From contig DDWM01000055.1 of NCBI GenBank assembly GCA_002345925.1, positions 9,804-31,416 on the forward strand: a stretch of DNA of 21,613 bases, written 5' to 3'. The translations under genes were made by a program, and so were the position numbers. Source of the stretch: Actinobacteria bacterium UBA2286 (GTDB taxonomy: Bacteria > Actinomycetota > Coriobacteriia > Anaerosomatales > Anaerosomataceae). Shown here in pieces: positions 13,919 to 21,115 of the stretch (the first letter of the stretch is position 1; each line of letters opens with the position of its first letter). The notes below the pieces were generated by a model. That model did not search any database. It was not told the DNA's origin and saw only the letters and a program-made list of their open reading frames with translations.

Positions 13919-14341
13919 CTAGCTCTCTTCCGCGCTCAGCTTGACCTCGGACCGCAGAGCCGACGCGCTCATGAGCGCCAGCACGCAAACAACTGCTGTG
14001 CCGACTGCGGTTGCGAGGACAAGGATGGCAAGCGGACCCACTTTGCCGGACTCGGCAATCCAAATTTGGATTCTCCAGTATGCCAGGAGATAGCTGACAG
14101 CTACCGCAGCAGCGATTCCCGACCCAACGTAATCCCTTCGTCGGCCCGCGACAAAGAGCAGAACACTCAGAATGGCCAAAACCGTCGGCGCGTATCCTGC
14201 CGCGAATACCGCGTAGAACAGCGACGACCTTAGCGTGATGCCAATGGAAATGAGGCCAAGTGGCAGCATGGCCAAGGCGACCAGCAACCCGGCGGCACCC
14301 ACCAGCACAAGCATCCATGAAAGACGACGCGAGTAGTTCAT
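13919..14341 (-). CDS. Small four-helix membrane protein, unknown function
   Basis: A 140-residue integral membrane protein with four hydrophobic segments (WMLVLVGAAGLLVALAMLPLGL, LFYAVFAAGYAPTVLAILSVLLFVA, GIAAAVAVSYLLAYW, and PLAILVLATAVGTAVVCVLALMSA) and a short C-terminal tail (SEVKLSAEES). ATG 14339-14341 is chosen because GGGGAGGAAGC precedes it; an earlier in-frame ATG at 14383 would run through that ribosome site. It is followed ten bases later by the GNAT gene. Family unknown. Confidence 0.7.
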   Translation of the reverse strand: MNYSRRLSWMLVLVGAAGLLVALAMLPLGLISIGITLRSSLFYAVFAAGYAPTVLAILSVLLFVAGRRRDYVGSGIAAAVAVSYLLAYWRIQIWIAESGKVGPLAILVLATAVGTAVVCVLALMSASALRSEVKLSAEES

Positions 14342-14416
14342 GCTTCCTCCCCCTAGAGACCCCGAGAAGTCATCGTAACCCAATCAGGCATGGGCCGCGT
14401 CAGCGTATCGAGACAC

Positions 14417-14743
14417 CTACAGCGGCAAGAGATGGCGCATGACCACGAGGCTCAAGACGCCGACAACGATGGCCACCCACTGCCGCTTCGTAGTGAACAG
14501 GGTGGTCGCCGTGATAAGCGCCGCCCAGATGTAGATGTTTCCCACCGGCGATTCCAGCTTGCCGGACGGTGCAAGCACCGCCGGGAAGACGAGTGCGGCC
14601 AAGATCGCGACCGGCACGTACTCGAGTGAACGCCGCAGCAAAGGGTGCATCTCGAACTGCCGGGCAACGCCGATGAAGCCAACGCGCGTCGCGTACGTAA
14701 CCGCCGCCATGCCGAGGATGAGCACCACATAGTACGGCCTCAT
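14417..14743 (-). CDS. azlD: AzlD-like branched-chain amino acid exporter subunit
   Basis: The small membrane subunit of the two-component AzlCD exporter for branched-chain amino acids and analogues. The 108 residues have four hydrophobic segments and family features: YYVVLILGMAAVTYATRVGF at the N-terminus, the short loop ARQFEMHPLLRRSLEYVPVAILAALVFP, and an ending WVAIVVGVLSLVVMRHLL. ATG 14741-14743 overlaps the azlC stop by four bases (ATGA), with GAGAGGAGA upstream, so the pair is translationally coupled. Substrate is inferred from the family. Confidence 0.9.
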   Translation of the reverse strand: MRPYYVVLILGMAAVTYATRVGFIGVARQFEMHPLLRRSLEYVPVAILAALVFPAVLAPSGKLESPVGNIYIWAALITATTLFTTKRQWVAIVVGVLSLVVMRHLLPL

Positions 14744-15477
14744 ACGGCTCTCCTCTCGGCCATGGTTTCGAGGACTACGCCGGTCACCGTCGCCGCGACG
14801 ACCGCCAGGATGATGTACCACTTGCCGGGAATCAGGACGTACGTGCTCGTCGCGACCGCCGCTGCGACGATAACGACCGCCGCGAGTCGGCGCGAGACGA
14901 TCTGCGGCAGCAACATCGTGAGGAACGTGGCTGGCATCGCGAAGTCCAGACCCCACTGCAGCGGGTTTGAGATCGCATTGCCCGCCAGTGCTCCAACCAG
15001 AGACGCGATGCCCCACGCCACGTAGATGGAACCTCCGGCGCCGAGCATGAAGCGCGGATTCGCCTGTCCATCGCCCGCCTCCCGGTAGTGGGTGACAGAT
15101 ATCAGATACGACTCATCGGTCATACCAAAGGCGACGAAGCGCTGCCATTTAGGGGTGGCTTCAGAAAGGTACGGCGACAGAGACAGGCCCATCATCAGGT
15201 GTCGAAGGTTCACAAGAAGCGTAGATGCGACGACGAGTGGGATGCCTGCGCCGGCCTGAATCATGACGACTGCCATGAACTGGGATGCGCCTGCGAACAC
15301 GACAAGCGACATGAGCATCGTCTCGGCGACGGTGAGTCCGGCCTGAATCGCAACCACACCGTACGCAAGACCGAATGGGACGGCGCCGAGGGCAAGCGGC
15401 AGCGTCCTGAGAAAGCCCAGGCGAAGCTGGTGCTGATTGTCAGAAGCCGGAGTGGGCGCCGCGCTCAGATTCGCCAC
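14740..15477 (-). CDS. azlC: AzlC-like branched-chain amino acid exporter subunit
   Basis: The large membrane subunit of the AzlCD exporter. The 245 residues show the family's N-terminal signature GFLRTLPLALGAVPFGLAYG, then VVFAGASQFMAVVMIQAG, LVNLRHLMMGLSLSPYL and FGMTDESYLIS, followed by hydrophobic helices to the C-terminus. GTG 15477-15475 is taken as start because an in-frame TGA lies just upstream; its ribosome site is weak (GGATGTGA). It overlaps azlD by four bases. No Lrp-type regulator is adjacent. Physiological substrate is inferred. Confidence 0.93.
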   Translation of the reverse strand: MANLSAAPTPASDNQHQLRLGFLRTLPLALGAVPFGLAYGVVAIQAGLTVAETMLMSLVVFAGASQFMAVVMIQAGAGIPLVVASTLLVNLRHLMMGLSLSPYLSEATPKWQRFVAFGMTDESYLISVTHYREAGDGQANPRFMLGAGGSIYVAWGIASLVGALAGNAISNPLQWGLDFAMPATFLTMLLPQIVSRRLAAVVIVAAAVATSTYVLIPGKWYIILAVVAATVTGVVLETMAERRAV

Positions 15478-15577
15478 GGTCGAATATCACATCCATCCGT
15501 TGGTTAAGATGCTGGCAGTCTCTCAGATCTGGACTCGACAGCGCGATTCGCACCGTACGGGCAAGCCGCGGTGGCCC

Positions 15578-16111
15578 CTACTCCAGCTCGCCGAACTCCT
15601 TCGGGGGCCAGTACGTCCAGATTGCGCGACCTCGCACGTGTGACACAGGCTGCGGACCGAAGAAGCGGCTGTCGCCGCTATCCGGGCGGTTGTCGCCCAT
15701 AAGCCATAACGCACCTTCGGGGACGGTTAGCGGGGTTCTGACCGATCCAGGAGCGGTCACCGTGCCGTGGACATATGGCTCATCAAGGGCCACCCCATCG
15801 ACCCACACCTTGCCGTCTCGGATGTCGACGGTCTGGCCCTGTGTCGCGATGACGCGCTTGATGAAGAACTTCTCGCGACGATTGGTGAGATCAGGGTTGT
15901 CGAAGACAACAACCTCACCTGGTTGTGGCGAGTGAACGAACCGATAGGTGACCTTCTCCGCCAGCAAACGATTGCGAATCTGAATCGTCGGAACCATTGA
16001 ATCCGTCGGCACGACATACGGCTGAACGGCGAACGCCCGTGTCCCTTGGGCGAGGGCAAATGCGAGAACGACGAGGAGGCCGGCTTCAAGCATCCACCTG
16101 CCCACTGACAT
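15578..16111 (-). CDS. lepB: Signal peptidase I
   Basis: Membrane serine protease that removes signal peptides from exported proteins. The 177 residues have one N-terminal transmembrane helix (MLEAGLLVVLAFALAQGTRAF). The catalytic serine is in VPTDSMVPT (about 39), the general-base lysine in REKFFIKRVIA (about 83), and the box E motif MGDNRPDSGDSRFFGP lies near the C-terminus. Length and order fit the Gram-positive single-helix type. ATG 16109-16111 is supported by GAGGTG nine bases upstream; the frame is open further upstream but without family similarity. CACAATTGTG, a perfect 10-bp palindrome, lies 24 bases upstream of the start and might be an operator. The active site faces the outside of the membrane. 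Confidence 0.96.
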   Translation of the reverse strand: MSVGRWMLEAGLLVVLAFALAQGTRAFAVQPYVVPTDSMVPTIQIRNRLLAEKVTYRFVHSPQPGEVVVFDNPDLTNRREKFFIKRVIATQGQTVDIRDGKVWVDGVALDEPYVHGTVTAPGSVRTPLTVPEGALWLMGDNRPDSGDSRFFGPQPVSHVRGRAIWTYWPPKEFGELE

Positions 16112-16236
16112 TGGCTGCACCTCGCTTGAGTCGGACACAATTGTGCGAGAACGCCTTGGCCTGCCTGGCATTCTGCCTCCCCTATCTAATCGTCGCCAGC
16201 ACTCTTGGACTGCCACGCGCGCACGGCGCGTGCGAA

Positions 16237-16476
16237 TCAGACGCCGTCTACAGATTGAACTCCCGCATCGCTCACGTTGGATGTCCACTGGCAGCCATCC
16301 CAGAAACGAAGCTCATGACGACCATGCGGGTCCGGATGCCATCCGGCGGGGATTGACGGAGCCGGGGAGATGCCAGTGGAGCTTCCTCGTTTCACGAGCA
16401 CGATAATCACCGCAGCCACGGCCAAGAACACCAGAAGAAGCCCGCATATGATGAGTTCCATGACGCCTATTCCCAT
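16237..16476 (-). CDS. DUF2510 domain membrane protein
   Basis: A 79-residue protein with one N-terminal hydrophobic helix (MELIICGLLLVFLAVAAVIIVLV) followed by a complete DUF2510 motif, IPAGWHPDPHGRHELRFWDGCQWT, with the family's aromatic and Asp-Gly residues. DUF2510 is widespread in actinobacterial membrane proteins; its role is unknown. ATG 16474-16476 is preceded by GGAGA; a second in-frame ATG five codons later (MEL) is also possible. It lies 125 bases upstream of signal peptidase I on the same strand. It supports an actinobacterial origin. Confidence 0.88.
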   Translation of the reverse strand: MGIGVMELIICGLLLVFLAVAAVIIVLVKRGSSTGISPAPSIPAGWHPDPHGRHELRFWDGCQWTSNVSDAGVQSVDGV

Positions 16477-16573
16477 GTCAGTCTCCAGTCAGCTGAAATC
16501 TCCTGAGGCCGATACTATCCACCAAGTCTAGCGCATGCCGAGCGCGCTGATTAAGCACGCCTAGCGCGAGCCC

Positions 16574-16597
16574 CATGAGTATCCCCGTATACTCATG
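16574..16597. repeat. 9-bp inverted repeat upstream of the ABC-F gene
   Basis: Perfect arms CATGAGTAT (16574-16582) and ATACTCATG (16589-16597) with a 6-base CCCCGT loop lie 53 bases before the ABC-F start, in the divergent gap to the DUF2510 gene. It may be an operator or a leader hairpin. No T-run follows. Confidence 0.45.
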
Positions 16598-16650
16598 CCG
16601 TGCGATAGTGTCGTCCGTGCTTGCCGGCTTCCAGGATTGAGGTTCACTGC

Positions 16651-18441
16651 GTGGCGTATCTGCTTGGGTGTGAGAGTGTCCATCTTGAGTATCCGACGAA
16701 GAAGGTCTTCGACTCGGTCACTCTCGGCATCGATGAGGGCGACCGCATCGGAATCGTGGGCGGCAACGGCGATGGCAAATCGACACTCCTGTCGCTTCTT
16801 GCGGGCGCGGTTGAACCCGATGACGGGCGCATCATGCGTCGCGGCGGAATCACGATCTGCACGCTCGATCAGACCGACGCACTTGATCCGGAGGCGACCG
16901 TCGCCAACGCTGTCATCGGGGACTCTCCTGAGTACGTGTGGGCGTCAGATGCGCGGATACGCAGCATCATTCGCGGCCTCATCGCGGACATCCCCTGGGA
17001 GCACCGGATCGGCGAGCTCTCCGGCGGGCAACGACGCCGCGTGGACCTCGCCCGCGTGCTCATCTCGGACTGCGATGTGCTCATGCTCGACGAGCCTACC
17101 AACCATCTCGACGTTCACGCCATCGCGTGGCTGGCCGACCACCTCAAGAGCCGCTGGCCGAAGAAGTCCGGCGCACTGCTAGTTGTCACGCATGACCGGT
17201 GGTTTCTCGATGAGGTCTGCCTCGGCATGTGGGAGGTTCACCACGGTCAGGTGGAACAGTTCGACGGCGGATACTCGGCCTACGTGCTCCAGCGCGTCGA
17301 ACGCGCCGAGGCCGCTCAAACAGCCGAGCAGAAGCGCCAGAACCTCATGCGCAAGGAGCTTGCATGGTTGTCGCGAGGCGCCCGCGCGCGCTCGACCAAG
17401 CCGAAGTTCCACGTTAAAGAGGCGCTTGCGCTCATCGCGGACGAACCGCCCGTGCGCAACTCCATCGAGCTGAAGAAATCCGCGATGTCCCGCCTCGGCA
17501 AGCAAGTCGTCGACCTGGTCGGCGTGACCGAGCGCTTCGGCGAGAAGACCGTCATCGACAACCTCACCTGGCTCATTGGCCCGGGAGACCGGTTTGGCAT
17601 CCTCGGCGAGAATGGTTCAGGCAAGACCACACTACTGAACCTCATCCAAGGTGCGCTCAAGCCGACTTCTGGACATGTGAAGATTGGCAAGACGGTCAAG
17701 TTCGCCGTGCTGTCGCAGCATCTGAATGAGTTGAACGAACTAGGTGACCTGCGGGTACGCGAGGTCCTTGCGCGATACAAAACGCGATACGAATTCGACG
17801 GCAAGGAAATGACTCCGGCGCAGCTTCTGGAGCGCCTCGGATTTGATGCGGTCCAGCTGTCCGCGATCGTAGGTGAGCTGTCCGGCGGGCAGAAGCGACG
17901 TCTCCAGCTGATGCTCATCCTCCTGGATAAACCGAACGTCCTCATCCTGGACGAGCCGGACAATGACCTCGACATCGACATGCTCGCTGTCGTGGAGAAT
18001 CTCCTGGACTCGTGGCCAGGCACGCTGCTCCTCATCACCCACGACCGGCATCTCATGGAGCGCGTCACCGACGATCAGTTCGCCTTGCTCGATGGGAAGA
18101 TCCGTCATGTCCCCGGCGGCGTCGACGAGTACCTGCGGCTTCTGGACGAACGCCGTTCGGTAAGCGCGGAGACCAAGCCGGCTGTGACCTCCAAGCCGGC
18201 TGAGGCAACCGCATCAGCCCTGTCAGCTGCGGACGAGCGCAGCCTGAAGAAGGAGCTAGCGGCTACGGAGCGCAAACTGAACACCCTCGGCAGAAAGGCC
18301 GATGAGATCCGCGCCGAGATGAAGACAGCCGATCCTTCCGACTACGTGGCCCTCGGCGACATCCAGAAGCGGATCCACGATATCGAGCAGCAGATCTCGG
18401 ACCTAGAGGATGAGTGGATGGAACTCTCGATGCGGCTGTAA
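16651..18441 (+). CDS. ABC-F family ATPase (Uup-like)
   Basis: A soluble duplicated ATPase without membrane segments that acts on the ribosome (translation factor or resistance type) or in DNA and ribosome maintenance like Uup. The 596 residues contain nucleotide-binding domain 1 with GGNGDGKST, signature LSGGQRRRVDLARVL and LMLDEPTNHLD. A charged linker follows (EQKRQNLMRKELAWLSRGARARSTKPKFH). Domain 2 has GENGSGKTT, LSGGQKRRLQLMLILL and ILDEPDNDLD, in which Asp replaces the usual Thr. A C-terminal helical coiled coil (about 535-594) resembles that of Uup. The GTG start at 16651, with GAGG about eight bases upstream, matches the conserved YLLGCESVHLEYP opening. It is a solitary plus-strand gene ending nine bases from the converging methyltransferase gene. 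ABC-F is certain; the subfamily is inferred. Confidence 0.95.
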   Translation: MAYLLGCESVHLEYPTKKVFDSVTLGIDEGDRIGIVGGNGDGKSTLLSLLAGAVEPDDGRIMRRGGITICTLDQTDALDPEATVANAVIGDSPEYVWASDARIRSIIRGLIADIPWEHRIGELSGGQRRRVDLARVLISDCDVLMLDEPTNHLDVHAIAWLADHLKSRWPKKSGALLVVTHDRWFLDEVCLGMWEVHHGQVEQFDGGYSAYVLQRVERAEAAQTAEQKRQNLMRKELAWLSRGARARSTKPKFHVKEALALIADEPPVRNSIELKKSAMSRLGKQVVDLVGVTERFGEKTVIDNLTWLIGPGDRFGILGENGSGKTTLLNLIQGALKPTSGHVKIGKTVKFAVLSQHLNELNELGDLRVREVLARYKTRYEFDGKEMTPAQLLERLGFDAVQLSAIVGELSGGQKRRLQLMLILLDKPNVLILDEPDNDLDIDMLAVVENLLDSWPGTLLLITHDRHLMERVTDDQFALLDGKIRHVPGGVDEYLRLLDERRSVSAETKPAVTSKPAEATASALSAADERSLKKELAATERKLNTLGRKADEIRAEMKTADPSDYVALGDIQKRIHDIEQQISDLEDEWMELSMRL

Positions 18442-18450
18442 GGAGCGACG

Positions 18451-19323
18451 TCAGTCGCGCTCCCGGGACGCCGGGGACCAACGCGTCCACACGCCACCGC
18501 TCACCGGCCGAACGCCGTTCGCGCCGGTCAGCTCCATTGCACCGGAGGTGATTTCGCCCGAGCCCAGCACGCCGCCCATCAGGCCCTCCAACTCCGCTGC
18601 CGTGACGCCCTGGGTATGCGACGTAAGAAGCACGAAGGCGGGTTCATCGCTAAGCAGCTCCCTGCATTGTTCCAGCGTTGCGACCAGATCCCTATCGATC
18701 TTGTACTGCTCGCCCTTGGTGCCGTGTCCGAAGGACGGCGGGTCCAGCATGATCGCATCGTAAGTTCGACCTCGGCGAATCTCGCGACCTAGGAACTTGG
18801 AGACATCCTCGACGATCCACCGTACGGGGGCTGAATCCAGCCCATTCAGTCCGGCGTTCTCGCGTGCGCGCGTGACCATGGACCGAGATGCGTCCAGATG
18901 GCACACCGACGCTCCAGCGCGCGCGGCCGCGAGTGTTGCGCCACCTGAATAGGCGAACAGGTTGAGCACACTCGACCGCTCCCCACCGGACGATACGAGC
19001 GTGTCGGTGATCCAGTCCCACAAAACGCGCGTCTCCGGAAACACGCCGAGATGGCCCGCCGGCGTTGGCTTGAGCTTCATCGCGATGTCGTTGATGGTGA
19101 CGATCCAGCTGGATGGCAACTCGGCGGCTCCCTGCGTCTGCCATCCCAGCTCACGATGAAAGGAGGCAGTAGCGTCCGACCAGATCTCCGGCTTCTCTCT
19201 CCCCCAGAAGGCCTGAGCACACGGACGTGACAGGGTCACATCACCGAAGCGCTCGAGCTTGCGCCCGTCGCCGCTATCCAGTAATTCGTATTCGTTGTGC
19301 ATCGTATGCTTCGCACCCGTCAT
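18451..19323 (-). CDS. Class I SAM-dependent RNA methyltransferase (RlmI/RlmL-like)
   Basis: A 290-residue protein with a methyltransferase fold of the rRNA 5-methylcytosine/2-methylguanine type. SAM-binding motif I is VLNLFAYSGGATLAAARAGA and motif II VCHLDASRSMVTRARENAGLNGL. The catalytic or DPP-type motif is AIMLDPPSFGHGTKGEQYKI. The N-terminal part (SRPCAQAFWGREKPEIWSDATASFHRELG) also matches bacterial homologues of this group. Two starts are possible, ATG 19321-19323 and an in-frame ATG seven codons on (MHNEY); neither has a strong ribosome site. It is the third gene of a tight minus-strand unit. The target nucleotide is unknown. Confidence 0.88.
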   Translation of the reverse strand: MTGAKHTMHNEYELLDSGDGRKLERFGDVTLSRPCAQAFWGREKPEIWSDATASFHRELGWQTQGAAELPSSWIVTINDIAMKLKPTPAGHLGVFPETRVLWDWITDTLVSSGGERSSVLNLFAYSGGATLAAARAGASVCHLDASRSMVTRARENAGLNGLDSAPVRWIVEDVSKFLGREIRRGRTYDAIMLDPPSFGHGTKGEQYKIDRDLVATLEQCRELLSDEPAFVLLTSHTQGVTAAELEGLMGGVLGSGEITSGAMELTGANGVRPVSGGVWTRWSPASRERD

Positions 19324-19329
19324 AGATGC

Positions 19330-19551
19330 CTACTGGCTGTCTTCATCCGCAAGGCTCTGGCCTCGGGCAGCAAGAGCGACCCTGATCTGGCCGATTGCCT
19401 TAGCCCCCATGCCGTGCAGCCGACCAAGGTCCGACGCACGGACGGCGGTCAGCTGATCGAGCCGGGTGTACTTGGCGCGGCTGAGCGCGCGGCGAGCAGA
19501 ACTTGAGAGTCCGGCCGGCAAGTCTTCGGGCATGTCATTCGTGTTTGGCAT
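19330..19551 (-). CDS. Helix-hairpin-helix mini-protein resembling the RNA polymerase alpha C-terminal domain
   Basis: The 73 residues read as one small helical domain, LPAGLSSSARRALSRAKYTRLDQLTAVRASDLGRLHGMGAKAIGQIRVALAARG. The LHGMGAKAIGQIRVAL core is the helix-hairpin-helix motif also found in RpoA C-terminal domains and small DNA-binding proteins. Start ATG 19549-19551 is preceded by AGAAGAAGGG. It lies seven bases upstream of the methyltransferase gene, so it is co-transcribed. It probably binds nucleic acid; whether it cooperates with the methyltransferase is inference. Confidence 0.75.
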   Translation of the reverse strand: MPNTNDMPEDLPAGLSSSARRALSRAKYTRLDQLTAVRASDLGRLHGMGAKAIGQIRVALAARGQSLADEDSQ

Positions 19552-19572
19552 GCGGGGCCCTTCTTCTGGTCG

Positions 19573-19995
19573 CTACTCCTGGGAGTTCAGCCAATCCTCA
19601 AATCCTTCAAACCACAGCATCAGGCCGAGGCCGTGCTCATCTCCGTAAGCATCAACAACCCGGGCGTCCTGACGCGAAAATGAGTTGTTGTCGAACGCTG
19701 ACAGTGTGTCGGCGAAGACCCTGCTCTCGAGCAACTTGGCGGAGAGCTTGGCAGCGCGCGTCCGCAACGATGCAACACTGATATCTGTTGCTTCTGCCGA
19801 GTCATTCGTGATGAAGACCAGAGAGTCGTCGTAGGGACCCATCTGGAGATCGACGATTGAGATGGCATGCCACGCGTCGCTCGAATCCAAGGCGGCACCC
19901 CTGTTGCGGACGACCGCAAAGACAGGGCTCTTTCCCTGAAGGTCACCGGCGGCTTCGGCCTCGTCGACGTGGGTCAACAGCATTCTGAGGTTCAT
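19573..19995 (-). CDS. Hypothetical protein, 140 aa
   Basis: A soluble, acidic protein without signal or membrane segments (MNLRMLLTHVDEAEAAGDLQGKSPVFAVVRNRG...). It ends in an aromatic-rich GLMLWFEGFEDWLNSQE. The alternation VDLQMGPYDDSLVFITND suggests a mixed alpha/beta fold. Start ATG 19993-19995 has GGGAGAG four bases upstream. It heads a tight three-gene unit with the helix-hairpin-helix protein and the methyltransferase. I do not recognise a family. Confidence 0.6.
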   Translation of the reverse strand: MNLRMLLTHVDEAEAAGDLQGKSPVFAVVRNRGAALDSSDAWHAISIVDLQMGPYDDSLVFITNDSAEATDISVASLRTRAAKLSAKLLESRVFADTLSAFDNNSFSRQDARVVDAYGDEHGLGLMLWFEGFEDWLNSQE

Positions 19996-20165
19996 GGCTC
20001 TCCCGTGTAACGTGGTGTGCGCCAGGTGCGTGCCGACGCCTTCAAGTGCAGTCTACCTCTTGCGCGTCCACCGGATGCGCCTATTGCCCGGAGCCGATGC
20101 GGAAGCGTGGATGCCGCCCACGCGGGGTAGAAGAAACGAGACGCCCATAAGAAGTGGAGCCCACC

Positions 20166-20531
20166 ATGCCTCAATACGGAGTCCTTGTATACTCGCCAGC
20201 GCCCGCCGACCCGATGACGCTCACGCCTGAATACCTGGAGCTTCTGGACCGCTTCCCGGCCGAAGCCAAGGAGCTACGCGGCAAGGTTCTAGGCGGCTCC
20301 TACTTCTCGGGACAGCGAGGATTCGCGTTCGATCCGAGCACGACAGGGATGGCGATTCACGGTCAAACGGTGAACGCCGGCACGCTTATCGAGTCCCACC
20401 TGGTCGCCGCAGCGTTCTTCGTGCTGCAGGCGCCCAACCTAGACGTCGCCGTGGACATCGCCAAACTCCACCCCGCCGCCCGTGATGGTGGCGTCGAGGT
20501 GAGACCCATGTTCGTCCCGCCCGCCAAGTAG
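20166..20531 (+). CDS. YciI-like (YCII-related) domain protein
   Basis: A 121-residue soluble protein of the YCII or DGPF type: MPQYGVLVYSP at the start, then YLELLDRFPAEAKELRGKVLGGSYFSG, a middle with GQTVNAGTLIESHLVAAAFFVLQAPNLDVAVDIAKLHPA, and an ending GGVEVRPMFVPPAK, as in many actinobacterial members. Members form a ferredoxin-like fold and often lie near sigma factors, but no such gene is seen here. ATG 20166 follows GGAG; the frame is open slightly upstream but lacks a site. Its last 93 bases overlap the acetyltransferase on the opposite strand. Enzymatic function is unknown. Confidence 0.87.
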   Translation: MPQYGVLVYSPAPADPMTLTPEYLELLDRFPAEAKELRGKVLGGSYFSGQRGFAFDPSTTGMAIHGQTVNAGTLIESHLVAAAFFVLQAPNLDVAVDIAKLHPAARDGGVEVRPMFVPPAK

Positions 20532-21077
20532 GTCGGCCAGGTCCAGCCGGTGCACCAGAGGCTGCGCTGACTGCGCCGTGGGCAGGTTCGGGTAGATCGT
20601 CGTGCCTGCCGCTTCCGGCGCAATGGCGAATCCGCACTTCTCAAGGACTCGACAAGAGGCCGCGTTGTCCGGGTGGACCGACGCATGCAGCAGCTCGAGT
20701 CCCAGCTGCGGGGCAAGTTCCAACAGCGCCATGAGCGCCTCGGTAGCATAGCCGCGCCCCCACGAGTCCAGCGCAAGCACATAGCCGACTTCTGCGTCGG
20801 TGGCGCTGCAGAACCCGAAGCCCGTGCTGCCGATAAGCTCATGGCTATCACGGGTCTCAATCAGGTATGGGCCAGCCGGCCACGCGCTCCACTCGGCATC
20901 GCTGAATCTGACGAAGTCGGATGTCGCGTCCAGGGATTCATGCCGAGGCCAGCTCATGTATTTGGTCACTATGGAATCGTTCGCCCAGCCGGAGAAGATG
21001 GCGCTCACGTCAGAATCACGCGGTCGGCGAAGGACCAGCCGCGCAGTCTGGATCTGATCTAAGACGTGCGCATCCAT
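20439..21077 (-). CDS. RimJ/RimL-type GNAT acetyltransferase with C-terminal extension
   Basis: A 212-residue acetyltransferase: IQTARLVLRRPRDSDVSAIFSGW at the start, HELIGSTGFGF, then the acetyl-CoA-binding stretch EVGYVLALDSWGRGYATEAL, LLHASVHPDNAASCRVLEKCGF and AIAPEAAGTT. This matches enzymes that acetylate ribosomal-protein or other N-termini; its own substrate is unknown. ATG 21077-21075 has AGAGGAATC upstream. After the end of the domain (near residue 180) the frame continues about 30 residues (LVHRLDLADLLGGRDEHG...) antisense to the YciI-like gene, so the tail may be unconserved. It starts 38 bases after the tryptophan synthase stop. Confidence 0.88.
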   Translation of the reverse strand: MDAHVLDQIQTARLVLRRPRDSDVSAIFSGWANDSIVTKYMSWPRHESLDATSDFVRFSDAEWSAWPAGPYLIETRDSHELIGSTGFGFCSATDAEVGYVLALDSWGRGYATEALMALLELAPQLGLELLHASVHPDNAASCRVLEKCGFAIAPEAAGTTIYPNLPTAQSAQPLVHRLDLADLLGGRDEHGSHLDATITGGGVEFGDVHGDV

Positions 21078-21115
21078 AACGGCGATTCCTCTGATCGTCA
21101 GCGGTCGCAGCCGTC

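Noticed and set aside
16136..16145. CACAATTGTG palindrome as a definite operator of lepB
   Set aside because: A 10-bp palindrome is short enough to occur by chance in 21 kb; noted only in the lepB entry.
17316..18068. A 250-aa minus-strand open frame
   Set aside because: It is antisense to the ABC-F ATPase and Ser/Arg-rich, as expected of a shadow.
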